NCBI GenBank assembly: GCA_036826475.1 | Contig: DAISWG010000016.1 | Location: 6,411 to 70,410 of the forward strand | Direction: 5' to 3' | Length of the DNA: 64,000 nt | Source: Miltoncostaea sp036826475 | GTDB taxonomy: Bacteria > Actinomycetota > Thermoleophilia > Miltoncostaeales > Miltoncostaeaceae | Part shown: positions 17,355 through 26,814 of the stretch, one piece after another | How positions within the stretch are numbered: position 1 is the stretch's first letter | How the letters are laid out: the number at the start of each line of letters is the position of its first letter | Made by a program: the position numbers and the translations under genes | The notes under the pieces: model-generated | What the model was told of the DNA's origin: nothing | Seen by the model: only the letters and a program-made list of their open reading frames with translations | The model's database searches: none

Positions 17355-17700
17355 GCCGCAGGGCCAGGCGCCAGCCGAGGAGCAGCACCCCCAGGGCGAT
17401 CGCCGTCACGATCACGAACGAGGGGGCCGTCCCGCGGTCCCAGACGAGGTTGCGCAGCAGCATCCCCACCACCAGGGCCCCGGCCCAGGCCGCGGCGCCC
17501 GTCGCGAGGGAGGTCGGGGCGCGCCAGCCGCGGGCGGCGGCCCAGCCCACGGCGCCGCCGATCAGGAAGGGGGCGGCGACCTCCAGCGTGCCGCCCACCG
17601 CCGAGCCCTCGTCGTGGCTCGCGCGCCCCAGCGCCGCGAACACCACGATGCAGGCGGCGTCGGCCACCGCGGCGCCGACGGCGACCCGGGCCGAGCGCAC
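17335..17700 (-). CDS. DUF3054 family membrane protein
   Basis: 121 residues, four membrane helices, starting at GTG 17700. FAALGRASHDEGSAVGGTLEVAAPFLIGGAVGW at residues 20-54 and the later LRNLVWDRGTAPSFVIVTAI are characteristic of DUF3054, a widespread actinobacterial membrane family of unknown role. The 3' end overlaps the upstream convergent gene by 20 bp. Confidence 0.88.
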   Translation of the reverse strand: MRSARVAVGAAVADAACIVVFAALGRASHDEGSAVGGTLEVAAPFLIGGAVGWAAARGWRAPTSLATGAAAWAGALVVGMLLRNLVWDRGTAPSFVIVTAIALGVLLLGWRLALRLRDARA

Positions 17701-17720
17701 CCGGCAGGACGGGGGGACGG

Positions 17721-19148
17721 CTACCCCGCGGTGGCGGTGGCGGCGGCGATCCCCGTGATCCGCGCCACGCCCGTCGCCTCGGCGGCGGCGCGCACCGCGG
17801 CGGCCACGTTCGGCACGAGCCGCTGGCTGAAGATCGACGGGACCACGTTGACCGGCGAGAGGCCGCCCTCCTCCTCCACCGTCTGGGCGATCGCGGTGGC
17901 GGCGGCGAGCGTCATCGCCTGGTTGATCTCGGTGGCGCGGCAGTCGAGGGCGCCCCGCCAGATGCCGGGGGAGGCGATCCCCGAGTTGATCTGGTTGGGC
18001 ACGTCCGGGCGGCCGGTGGCGTAGACCTTCGCGACGCCGGCGGCCTGCTCGGCGAGGATCTCCGGCTCGGGCATCGCCAGGGCCAGCACGACCGGGTCGG
18101 CGGCCATCCGGGCGAGGTCGCCGGACGACAGGAGGCCCGATGCCGACATCCCCACGAACGCGTCGGCGCCGGCGACGGCCTCACCCGCGCCGCCCGTCAC
18201 GCCGCCCGGGTTGGTGTGCGCGGCGATCCACTCGCGCTCCGGGTCCAGGTCGCCGCGGCCCGCGGTCAGGACCCCCTTGGAGTCGCACGCGATCACGGCT
18301 CCCGCGCCGGCCGCGATCAGCAGCCGCACGGCCGCCTGGCCGCCGGGGCCCATGCCCGCGACCACGACCGTCGCGTCCGCCAGGGCCTTGCCCGACACCT
18401 TCAGGCCGTTCGCGACCGCCGCCAGCACCGCGGCGGCCGTGCCCTGCTGATCGTCGTGGAACACCGGGATGTCGAGCCGCTCGTCCAGCAGCCGCTGCAC
18501 CTCGAAGCAGCGGGGGGCCGCGATGTCGCTCAGGTGGATGCCGGCGAAGACGGAGGAGCACAGCGCCACGGCCTCGGCGATCTCGGCCGGGTCGCGCAGG
18601 TCGACCGGCAGCGGGAACGCGTCGATCCCCGCCAGCTTGCGCAGGAACGCGCACTTCGCCTCCAGCGCGGGCAGCGACGCCTCCGCGCCCAGGTCGCCCT
18701 GGCCCACGACGGACGACCCGTCGCTCACGACCATGACGCTGTTGCCCTTGATCGTGTACTCCCAGGCCTGCTCGAAGTCGTGGTGGATCGCCATGCACAC
18801 GCGGGCGACGCCCGGGGTGTAGGCCATCGACAGATCGTCGCGGCTCGTGACCGGCACCCGGTTCTGCATGCCGATCTTGCCGCCGGCGTGCGCCATGAAC
18901 ACGCGGTCGACCGTGGACTCCACACGCACGCCGTCGATGGCCTCCAGCGCGGCGGCGATGCGGGCGCCGTGCGCCTCGTCGTCCGCGTAGGCGGCGATGT
19001 CGCGCGTCACCGTCGTCTTGGACGACCGCACGATGTCCACGCCCCCCACCTGTCCACCGGCGTCGCCGATGGCGGCGAGCACCTTGCCGAGGCTCCCCAC
19101 CTGGGCGGGGATGACGACGCGGTAGGTCAATGCGTAGTTCGCAGACAT
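17721..19148 (-). CDS. NAD(P)-dependent malic enzyme with N-terminal ACT domain
   Basis: 475 aa. Residues 1-80 form an ACT-type regulatory domain (AQVGSLGKVLAAIGDAGG); residues ~95-460 are the malic enzyme, which oxidatively decarboxylates malate to pyruvate. Seen motifs are SMAYTPGVARVC, VVSDGSSVVGQGDLGAEA, FHDDQQGTAAAVLAA, VVAGMGPGGQAAV (NAD loop) and ATGRPDVPNQINSG. Unusual points: the metal-site Glu-Asp pair reads Ser-Asp (GIHLSDIAAP), and the usual ANPTPE reads AMPEPE. The ACT domain suggests amino-acid control. A TAGGCT box lies 41 nt upstream of ATG 19148. Catalytic activity is likely but its metal site is altered. Confidence 0.93.
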   Translation of the reverse strand: MSANYALTYRVVIPAQVGSLGKVLAAIGDAGGQVGGVDIVRSSKTTVTRDIAAYADDEAHGARIAAALEAIDGVRVESTVDRVFMAHAGGKIGMQNRVPVTSRDDLSMAYTPGVARVCMAIHHDFEQAWEYTIKGNSVMVVSDGSSVVGQGDLGAEASLPALEAKCAFLRKLAGIDAFPLPVDLRDPAEIAEAVALCSSVFAGIHLSDIAAPRCFEVQRLLDERLDIPVFHDDQQGTAAAVLAAVANGLKVSGKALADATVVVAGMGPGGQAAVRLLIAAGAGAVIACDSKGVLTAGRGDLDPEREWIAAHTNPGGVTGGAGEAVAGADAFVGMSASGLLSSGDLARMAADPVVLALAMPEPEILAEQAAGVAKVYATGRPDVPNQINSGIASPGIWRGALDCRATEINQAMTLAAATAIAQTVEEEGGLSPVNVVPSIFSQRLVPNVAAAVRAAAEATGVARITGIAAATATAG

Positions 19149-19189
19149 GGACGGGCTCCGTGCTCCGGGACGGCGGGTTCGGGCCGCGA

Positions 19190-19195
19190 AGCCTA
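19190..19195 (-). promoter_or_regulatory. Probable -10 box of malic enzyme gene (TAGGCT)
   Basis: TAGGCT on the minus strand, 41 nt before ATG 19148. The leader contains a GGAG ribosome-binding sequence, so this unit would have a conventional leader. Confidence 0.4.
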
Positions 19196-19245
19196 CCGGC
19201 TGCCCCGGGGGATGAGGGCGGGCTCAGGCGCCCCGCCCGTCCGGG

Positions 19246-19692
19246 TCAGCGGCGGGCGCGCCGGTAGATCGAGCTCCCCGCCCCGCTGACCACCAGCACG
19301 GCGGCGAGCGCGGTGAGCGCGAGGAACGGCCACGGCGGCTGGTCGTGCTCGCCGGGCGCGGAGGGCACCGGCAGCAGCGACGCGCCGTCGGCGCTCGCCG
19401 GGCCGCTCACGTCGAGGCCCAGGATGTCCCGGTCGTACTTGTCCGAGACGGCGGCCTCGAAATCGCCGAACGAGGCGCCGTCCTGCACGCGGGCCAGCGC
19501 GAGCGCCCGGTTGAGGTCGGCGGCGGAGTAGTTGCCGTCGATCGAGTGGTCGATCGCGTAGTCGGCGAAGATCTGCTCGGTCACCGACACGACGGGGCCG
19601 GTCGGCGTGGCGGCGGCGGCCACGGCCACGCCCAACGCGAGCACGGCGACGATGGCCGCGCATAGCGCGGCGAGACGGCGGGGCACTGCCAT
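19246..19692 (-). CDS. Exported, C-terminally anchored hypothetical protein
   Basis: 148 residues from ATG 19692. The N-terminal signal helix (RRLAALCAAIVAVLALGVAVAAAA) is followed by an acidic extracellular part (residues ~28-110) and a C-terminal hydrophobic helix with RRARR, so the protein is likely tethered outside the membrane. An upstream in-frame start at 19770 is less likely: TACCCT sits exactly 6 nt before 19692 and the signal peptide begins there. No domain recognised. A region like YAIDHSIDGNYSAADLNRAL may form a short helical hairpin. Confidence 0.72.
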   Translation of the reverse strand: MAVPRRLAALCAAIVAVLALGVAVAAAATPTGPVVSVTEQIFADYAIDHSIDGNYSAADLNRALALARVQDGASFGDFEAAVSDKYDRDILGLDVSGPASADGASLLPVPSAPGEHDQPPWPFLALTALAAVLVVSGAGSSIYRRARR

Positions 19693-19698
19693 GACGTG

Positions 19699-19704
19699 AG
19701 GGTA
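19699..19704 (-). promoter_or_regulatory. Leaderless-type -10 box (TACCCT)
   Basis: TACCCT on the minus strand, 6 nt before the ATG at 19692; this decides the start of that gene. Confidence 0.5.
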
Positions 19705-19812
19705 TGCACGCCCGGGCCCGCGCGACAAGTGCCCGGACGAACTCCACAACACTCTGTTCACGGTCCGCACCGCCCTCCGTTCACGTGTTCCGGCCCCCCG
19801 GGGGGTGGTTGG

Positions 19813-19818
19813 TAGCCT
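19813..19818 (+). promoter_or_regulatory. -10 box upstream of GDP-sugar genes (TAGCCT)
   Basis: TAGCCT 8 nt before the GTG at 19827, the first gene of the rmd-gmd-SDR unit. No ribosome-binding site is evident, consistent with a leaderless message. Confidence 0.5.
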
Positions 19819-19826
19819 CCGCCGCC

Positions 19827-20773
19827 GTGCGGATCCTCATCACCGGCGCCACCGGTTTCGCCGGGCGGCACCTGTCCTCCCACTGCCTCGCGCAGGGGCA
19901 CGAGGTCCACGCCATGGTCCGGCCCGGGCGGGAGGGCGCGGTGGCCCCCGGCGTCACCGCGCACGCCGCCGGCCTGCATGACGGCGCCGCCGTCGCGGCG
20001 GTCCTGCGCGCCGTCGGCCCCGACGGGGTCGCCCATCTGGCGGGGGCCTCGTCGGTCGGCCGGTCGTTCGCCGAGCCGCTCGCGACCTGGGACGTCAACC
20101 TGGGCGGGACGCTCACGCTGCTCGAGGCGGTCCGTGACACGGGCGTCACGGGGCGGGTGCTGGTGGTCACGAGCGGCGAGATCTACGGCCGGGTGCCGGT
20201 CGCCGACCTGCCGGTGACGGAGCGGACCCCCCTGAACCCGGTGTCCCCGTACGGCGCGTCGAAGGCGGCGGCCGACCTCGCCGCCGCCCAGTACCGGGCG
20301 GCCTACGGGGTCGCGGCCGTGCGGCTGCGCGCGTTCAACCACGTCGGCCCCGGCCAGGATCCCCGCTTCGTGCTGCCGAACGTGGCGCGCCAGATCGCCC
20401 GCGCCGAGCGCGACGGCGTCCCCGTGGAGGTGACGGTCGGCAACGTCGCCACCCGCCGCGACTTCATGGACGTGCGCGACATGGTCCGCGCCCAGCTCCT
20501 GCTGCTGGAGCGGGGCGACCCCGACGCCGTCTACCTGGCCTGCACCGGGCGTTCGATGGCCGTCAGCGAGCTCATCGAGGGGCTCGCCGGGCTCGCGCGC
20601 GTGCCGGTGACGTTCCGCTCGCATGCCGGACTGCGGCGCGAGGGCGAGCAGCCCGATCTCTATGGTTCGCCCGAACGGCTGCGGGCGGACACCGGGTGGA
20701 CACCCGAGATCCCCATCAAGACCACGCTGGCCGACACGCTCGGATGGTGGCGCGAGCGCGTGACCGAGGAGGA

Positions 20774-20777
<4 letters not shown>
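19827..20777 (+). CDS. NAD-dependent epimerase/reductase, RMD-like (GDP-sugar)
   Basis: 316-residue extended SDR. GATGFAGRHL at residues 7-16 binds NAD(P); TSGEIYG and SPYGASKAAAD supply the Ser/Thr and the YxxxK catalytic pair. The next gene is a GDP-mannose 4,6-dehydratase, so the best match is GDP-4-dehydro-6-deoxy-D-mannose reductase (RMD), giving GDP-D-rhamnose; a related epimerase-reductase cannot be excluded. GTG 19827 is chosen for the preceding TAGCCT box. The stop overlaps the gmd start by 4 bp. Confidence 0.85.
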
Positions 20778-21744
<967 letters not shown>

Positions 21745-21748
<4 letters not shown>

Positions 21749-22536
21749 GGCCCGGCCCACGGCCCGCGGCGGTCGTGACAGGTGCGTCGTCGGGGATCGG
21801 CGCCTCGTTCGCGCGCGAGCTCGCGGATCGCGGTCACGACTTGGTCCTGGTGGCGCGGCGGTCCGACCGGCTGGAGATTCTCCGAGATGAGCTGGAGTCC
21901 AAGACCGGCGCGTCGGTGCGGCCCGTGGTGGCGGACCTGGCGACGCGCGAGGGCCAGGCCGCCGCGGGGGAGGCGATCGATGCCGTTGCGGACCGCCTCC
22001 GCGTGCTCGTCCTCAACGCAGGCGCGGGCGCGTGGGGCAGGTTCGCTGAGCTCGACCCCGCCGGGGAGCGGGACCGGGTCGCGCTGAACGTCGACTCCGT
22101 GGTCGTCCTGGCGCGGCGCGGCCTCCCGGCGCTCCTGCGCTCCGCGGGCGGCGGCCTGGTGATCGTCTCGTCCCTCGCCGCGTGGCAGGCGACGCCCTTC
22201 ATGGCGACGTACGCGGCCGCGAAGGCGTTCCAGCTCCGCTTTGCCGAGGCGCTCGCGGAGGAGGTGCGCGGAAGTGGGACGGCCGTCGTCGCGGTCTGCC
22301 CCGGGCCGGTCGCCACGGAGTTCCACTGGGTGGCGGGCACGGAGTCCCTCATGCGGCGCGTCCCGGTCCTGCAGCCGCGCGAGGTGGCGCTGTCGGGCCT
22401 GGAGGCCCTGGAGGCGGCCCGGTCGGGCGTGCGCGTCCTCGGATGGCGCAACCGCGCCAGCGCCGCGGCTGTCTCGCTGCTGCCCCGCCGGCTGGTGACG
22501 CGGATCTCGGGCCGGATCCACCGCCCGCCAACCTGA
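21745..22536 (+). CDS. Short-chain dehydrogenase/reductase
   Basis: 263-aa classical SDR. TGASSGIG at residues ~11-18, VLNAGAGAWG, the catalytic Ser in VSSLAAW and TYAAAKAF (YxxxK) are all intact. It uses NAD(P)(H) on an unknown alcohol or ketone. ATG 21745 overlaps the gmd stop (ATGA), so it is translated with the GDP-sugar genes. The similarity to DltE/acyl-reductase type SDRs gives no clear substrate; a sugar role is only suggested by context. Confidence 0.9.
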
Positions 22537-22860
22537 GCGCCGCCCCACGGATCCGACCCAGCTCCTTGACGGGATGGGGATCAGCTCGCCGGGACGCTCA
22601 CGCTCGTCGCGCATCCGGCTGATCGGGCCGTGGCTCGCCGGTGAGCGCGTCCAGGTCGGACAGTCGCGGCCGGCGCTGTCGGGGGCGATCACCCGCCCGA
22701 GAGTCGACGCTCAGGCCGAGCTCGGCTGGGAGCCAGTCTGCCCCGCGGCCGTGGCGACGCCGGGCGGCGAGGGTCCTGGCCTCACGCGCCGGTGCGATGC
22801 GGTGAGGGCGGCGGTGCGGCCGGTTTGGGCGGGCGACCGCGTGAGCCAGGAGGACCCCCC
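22537..22860 (-). pseudogene. Decayed IS481-family transposase fragment
   Basis: This 400-bp gap (22537-22935) has no open gene, but the minus strand, read across frames, gives pieces of an IS481 transposase in the right order: SPHRT, EARTLAARRRHGRG, then LPAELGLS, TLGRVIA, RLSDLDALTGEP, RDERERPGELI, and VKELGRIRGA (22540-22570). The family consensus reads RYERERPGELIHIDVKKLGRI. At 22571 one missing base shifts ELI(H)I into VKEL. At least two other shifts and an in-frame stop are present. The catalytic DDE half is absent: the homology stops at the SDR gene. No terminal repeats were recognised. Confidence 0.75.
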
Positions 22861-22935
22861 TTGCGCTGGGGAGGCTCGAGCACCTCCACGACGCGTCGGA
22901 GTCCTCCCTGCGTCAACCCGGAGCCGTCAACGCGC

Positions 22936-24747
22936 TCAGGGTGGCGACACCTCGGCGGCCTCGCTCCGCCCGCTCCGTGCGGTGGTCCCCACGAGGCCGC
23001 GTAGGAAGCCGGTCGCGAACGCGACGTGCGACGCCACCGCGCCAGCGGGCACGAGGGCCACGAGCTGCCGCCGCCGGTGGAGGATGAAGGTGAGGACCGC
23101 CAGCCCGGCGATCGCGAGCGCGTAGGCGCTCATCAGGGCGAGCCAGGCGGCCAGCCAGATGCCGCCGGCCAGGATTGCGACGGGGCCGAGGAGCACCGCG
23201 AGGACCAGGGCGACCGGCGCGAGGTGGCGCAGCCGGGGCGCCTGGCCGCGCGAGAGCCGCTCCCCGCGATCCACTCCGAGCCGCATCAGGCGGGTGAGGT
23301 ACGGCCCGAAGAGCGGCTCCGGCCGCGTCGTCACGACCACCTCGGGGCTGCAGATGCTGGCGAGCCCCTGCTGCCGGCGGAGATTCCGGCACAGGTCGTC
23401 CGAGAGGTCCGCGCCGCGCTCGAGCGCGCGCGACAGCGCCGCCCTCCGGATGAAGATGTTCGACGACGGGAAGTCGTCGATCTCCTGGAGCCGCCCGACG
23501 TGGTGACGGGCCCGCGCGCCGCCCACGCCGAGGCGCGACTCCATCAGGATGGCGGCGGCGTCGTCGCGCGCTCGCGGCCCCATCCTCGGCACCGTGGGCC
23601 CCACGACGGCACCGACCGCGGGGTCGCCGAAGAGCGCGAGGGCCGCGCTCGCCCAGCCGGCCGCCGGTCGAGAGGATGCCGCCAGGAACGCCACGACGTC
23701 CGTGTCGACCTCGGCGGCGCCCCGTCGGAGCCGCTCCGTCTCTCGCCGCTCGTCCACCTCGATCACCTCGACGTGCTCGTTGCCCGGCTGACCGGCTGCG
23801 CGGGCGTCGCGCGTGACGGCGATGACCCGGGTCTCGGCCGGGACCGAGTGCGTCAGCCGGACGAGGTTCTCGCGCGCCTCGTGGTCGATCACCTCCGGGG
23901 CCACGACGACCGCGAGGCTCGGCAGCACGTCCGGCTGGAAGATCGCGATGCGGTGCGCCTGAAGGCGCCGCCGGTCGTAGTACCGCAGTATTCGAAGCCG
24001 GTAGAAGACCGCGGCCGTGTCCCAGAGCGCACGCGCGATGGCGCGCCAGTTCACGCCGCTCCCGCGGAACTGGTACTGGAGTCGGACGGGATGCTCCCGG
24101 ATGCGCGCGAACCCGAAGCGCCTGGCCACCGCGAGCATCTCGAGGTCGAACGCGAACCGCTTGACGACGACGACGGGCAACACTTCGCGCAGCACCGAGC
24201 GGCGGAACAGCTTCATCCCGACCTGCGTGTCGCGCACCGAGAGGTTGAAGAGGACCCGCACCAGCTGTTGGTACAGCCACGAGTAGAGGCGCCGGCGGAG
24301 CGGATAGTCGACTTCCGACTCGGGATGGCGCTTGGATCCCACGACGATGTCGAGGTCGGCGTCGCGGGCTGCGTCCAGGAAGCCCGACAGGGTCGCCGGG
24401 TCGAGGTCCAGATCCGAGTCGAGCCAGGCGACGTAGTCCCCGCGGGCGCCGGCGGACCCGGTGCGCAGGGCGTAGCCCTTGCCCAGGTTGCGATCGTAGT
24501 CGAGCACCCGGAGGCGATCGCTCTCGACCTCCCGGGCCCGGTCGTACGTGTCGTCCGCGCTGCCGTCCGAGACGACGATCAGCTCGTAGTCGAGCCCCTG
24601 CTCGTCGAGCCGCTCCATGATCCCGATCAGGGTCTCTCGGATGGTCCGGGCCTGGTTGAAGGCTGGCGCGACCACCGAGAGAACCGGCCGCGGACCGTGC
24701 TGGGCGGGCCGGGTCAGTTCTCCCGGCACCACTGTGGGCTCGCGCAT
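22936..24747 (-). CDS. Bifunctional-looking GT2 glycosyltransferase with C-terminal membrane helices
   Basis: 603 aa. Residues ~20-260 are a GT2 domain of the polyprenyl-phosphate mannose synthase type: APAFNQARTIRETL, VVSDGSADDT, WLDSDLDLDP (DxD) and DTQVGMKLFRR. Residues ~310-500 look like a second, degenerate GT-A domain (ASSRPAAGWASAALALFGDP, DFPSSNIFIRR). The last 100 residues hold two or three membrane helices. ATG 24747 is chosen because TATGCT lies 7 nt before it; an ATG four codons upstream is possible. It probably makes or uses a lipid-linked sugar for surface polysaccharide. Last minus-strand gene of the region. Confidence 0.88.
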   Translation of the reverse strand: MREPTVVPGELTRPAQHGPRPVLSVVAPAFNQARTIRETLIGIMERLDEQGLDYELIVVSDGSADDTYDRAREVESDRLRVLDYDRNLGKGYALRTGSAGARGDYVAWLDSDLDLDPATLSGFLDAARDADLDIVVGSKRHPESEVDYPLRRRLYSWLYQQLVRVLFNLSVRDTQVGMKLFRRSVLREVLPVVVVKRFAFDLEMLAVARRFGFARIREHPVRLQYQFRGSGVNWRAIARALWDTAAVFYRLRILRYYDRRRLQAHRIAIFQPDVLPSLAVVVAPEVIDHEARENLVRLTHSVPAETRVIAVTRDARAAGQPGNEHVEVIEVDERRETERLRRGAAEVDTDVVAFLAASSRPAAGWASAALALFGDPAVGAVVGPTVPRMGPRARDDAAAILMESRLGVGGARARHHVGRLQEIDDFPSSNIFIRRAALSRALERGADLSDDLCRNLRRQQGLASICSPEVVVTTRPEPLFGPYLTRLMRLGVDRGERLSRGQAPRLRHLAPVALVLAVLLGPVAILAGGIWLAAWLALMSAYALAIAGLAVLTFILHRRRQLVALVPAGAVASHVAFATGFLRGLVGTTARSGRSEAAEVSPP

Positions 24748-24754
24748 GGCGGCT

Positions 24755-24760
24755 AGCATA
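24755..24760 (-). promoter_or_regulatory. Leaderless-type -10 box (TATGCT)
   Basis: TATGCT on the minus strand, 7 nt before ATG 24747 of the GT2 gene, within the 41-bp divergent spacer shared with the methyltransferase at 24789. Confidence 0.5.
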
Positions 24761-24788
24761 GAGGGACGAATCGAGGGTCGGGCCCGGG

Positions 24789-25619
24789 GTGACCGCGCCG
24801 GGACGGCCGTGGGGCGCATCCATCGGGGTGACGATGCAGGGTCTGCTGGAGAGGATTCCCCGGCCCCGCCGGCTGGCGGGCGCTCGGCACCGGGTCGCGT
24901 GGCTGCAGGAGCGGCTGATGCGGCGGGACGAGATCGCCGCCGACACTGCGCTCCTGCGCCGCTCACTCGCGTCGGGCCGCTTCACGCTTCCGGTCGAGCC
25001 GTACGGGTCAGGCCGCACCGAGCGGTGCGTCGAGACGCCGTGGGCGCTGGCCGGGGCCGCAGGCGCCCGGCGCCTCCTCGATGTCGGCTACGCGCACGCG
25101 GAGCCGGCGTACGCCGACGGGCTCCGCCGGGTCGACGCACCCGAGGTGTACGGCCTGGACCTGGTCCAGCGCCGGCTCGGCGGGGTGCGCGGCGTCGTCG
25201 GCGACCTCCGGGAGGCGCCGTTCCGGGACGGCTTCTTCGACCGGATCCTCTGCATCTCGACGATCGAGCACGTCGGGTGCTCCGCGGACGTCTACGGGGT
25301 GGCGGACGTCGCCCGAGACGAGGACGGCGACATACGCGCGGCGGCGGAGATCGGCCGGATGCTGGCTCCCGGGGGCCGGGCCCTCGTGTCCGTGCCGTTC
25401 GGCGCTCCGCAGCGGTTCGAATGGATGATCCAGTACGACGCGGAGCGCCTCGCGCGCCTCGTCGAGGCCACCGGGCTGGCGTCCCTTGCGTCGCGCTTCT
25501 TCGGCTACGCGGGCGACGGATGGCGCGAGACGGACGCCGGCGCCCTCTCCGGCGCCCGCTACGGGGAGGGGGCGCCCGCGGCGGCCGGGGTGGCGCTGCT
25601 CGAGCTGGAGCGACCCTGA
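24789..25619 (+). CDS. SAM-dependent methyltransferase-like protein
   Basis: 276 aa. The central region has class I methyltransferase order: LLDVGYAHAEPAYADGL (motif I, degenerate, lacking the GxG triplet), EVYGLDLVQ (motif II-like), GDLREAPFRDGFFDRILCISTIEHVG (motifs III/IV) and RMLAPGGRALVSVPF (post-motif). Motif I being weak makes activity uncertain. GTG 24789 is the first start; ATG 24834 is an alternative that would drop 15 residues. It ends 1 bp before the convergent GT4 gene. A role in sugar methylation is inferred from context. Confidence 0.8.
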   Translation: MTAPGRPWGASIGVTMQGLLERIPRPRRLAGARHRVAWLQERLMRRDEIAADTALLRRSLASGRFTLPVEPYGSGRTERCVETPWALAGAAGARRLLDVGYAHAEPAYADGLRRVDAPEVYGLDLVQRRLGGVRGVVGDLREAPFRDGFFDRILCISTIEHVGCSADVYGVADVARDEDGDIRAAAEIGRMLAPGGRALVSVPFGAPQRFEWMIQYDAERLARLVEATGLASLASRFFGYAGDGWRETDAGALSGARYGEGAPAAAGVALLELERP

Positions 25620-25620
25620 T

Positions 25621-26814
25621 TCACGCCGCCGGCGCGCGGCCGGCGGCCACCTCGGCGACCGCGTCGCGCCATTGCCGGCGCACCCGGTCCCAGCTGTGGG
25701 CCTCGCCCGCGGCGCGGTGCGCCTGGCGTCCGATCGCATCGGCCAGGACCGGGGTGCGCGCGAGGTAGTCGAGCATCACCGCGTACTCGTCGGCGTCGGC
25801 GTACCAGAGGCCGCCCCCGCAGCGCCGGGACTGTCCGACGAGCACGGGGGAGGCGGCGTTGGCGAGCGTCGGCCTCCCGTGGCTCCAGGCCTCGAGCTGG
25901 ACGATCGAGAGGCTCTCGTACGGCGAGGGCAGCACCACGACCGCCGCGCCGGCGAGCGCGTCGTGCTTCTCCTGCTCCGACACGACGCCGAGGCGGTGCA
26001 GCCACGGGTGCTCCGGCAGGGCCAGCTCGCCGCTCCCGGCGAGGACCAGGTCGAGGCCCTCCGGCGACGCCGCTCGGTACCGGGCGTGGTCGGCCACGAG
26101 GGCGTCCGTTCCCTTGCTCGGGTCGAGGCGGCCGACGCAGAGGGCGTACGGCCGCGCGATGCCGTGCGCCCGGCGGAGGCGCTCGGGGTCCGTGGGGGGC
26201 GGGGGGTCGACGCCCAGCCCGACGACGCGGGCGCGCGCGTCGTCCACGCCGAACCTCCGCGCCCCGAGCGCCCGCTCCTCCGGCGTGTTGAACAGGACGA
26301 GGCGCGCTGCGGCGAACACGCGGTCGAAGACGGAGAGTCGCAGCGGCGGCTCGTCGTGGAGCTCGGGGATGAGGAGCGCGCGGTCCGCGACGGAGCCGAT
26401 CGTGAGGGCCGTCGTCGCGTAGAGGTAGGTGACGAGCACGACGGCGTCGTAGTCGCGGCCGCGCTCGGCGAGGTGGGCGGTCAGGCCGGGCGCGTCGGGC
26501 CCTTGCGCGCGCATCCAGGCCAGCCCGAGCGCCTCGTCGTGTGGCGCCGCGTAGGCGGCCCTGGTCGCCCGCTCGAACCCGGCGGCGTCGCGGGGCGCCG
26601 CCACGGGGAAGCGCAGCACCCGGACGCCGTTGACATCCTGCGCGCCGGCGCGGTAGTGGTCCGCCCACGTCGCGTAGTCCAGGGCGCAGGTCGTGATGAC
26701 CTCGACGTGCATCGACTCCGCGAGGGCCTCGGCGACATGGCGAGCCTGCGCCTCGGCGCCACCCTGCACCTCGAGGCCGTAGCGCTGCACCACCACCGCG
26801 ACGCGCGTGCTCAT
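25621..26814 (-). CDS. GT4-type glycosyltransferase
   Basis: 397 aa, two Rossmann-like domains. N-terminus VVVQRYGLEVQGGAEAQAR; C-terminal donor-site signature SPYESLSIVQLEAWSHGRPTLA (ExxxxxxxE type). It belongs to a local paralogous group with 27866 and 60440, which share the VVQRYG..EV.GGAE opening and a T..L.Y.TW segment. ATG 26814 overlaps the preceding gene by 4 bp. It is the last gene of the 13-gene array and adds a sugar from an unknown nucleotide-sugar donor. Confidence 0.92.
   Translation of the reverse strand: MSTRVAVVVQRYGLEVQGGAEAQARHVAEALAESMHVEVITTCALDYATWADHYRAGAQDVNGVRVLRFPVAAPRDAAGFERATRAAYAAPHDEALGLAWMRAQGPDAPGLTAHLAERGRDYDAVVLVTYLYATTALTIGSVADRALLIPELHDEPPLRLSVFDRVFAAARLVLFNTPEERALGARRFGVDDARARVVGLGVDPPPPTDPERLRRAHGIARPYALCVGRLDPSKGTDALVADHARYRAASPEGLDLVLAGSGELALPEHPWLHRLGVVSEQEKHDALAGAAVVVLPSPYESLSIVQLEAWSHGRPTLANAASPVLVGQSRRCGGGLWYADADEYAVMLDYLARTPVLADAIGRQAHRAAGEAHSWDRVRRQWRDAVAEVAAGRAPAA

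Noticed and set aside
19693..19770. Upstream start (19770) for the exported protein at 19246
   Set aside because: It would add 26 residues before the signal peptide, and a -10 box lies at the expected distance before 19692.
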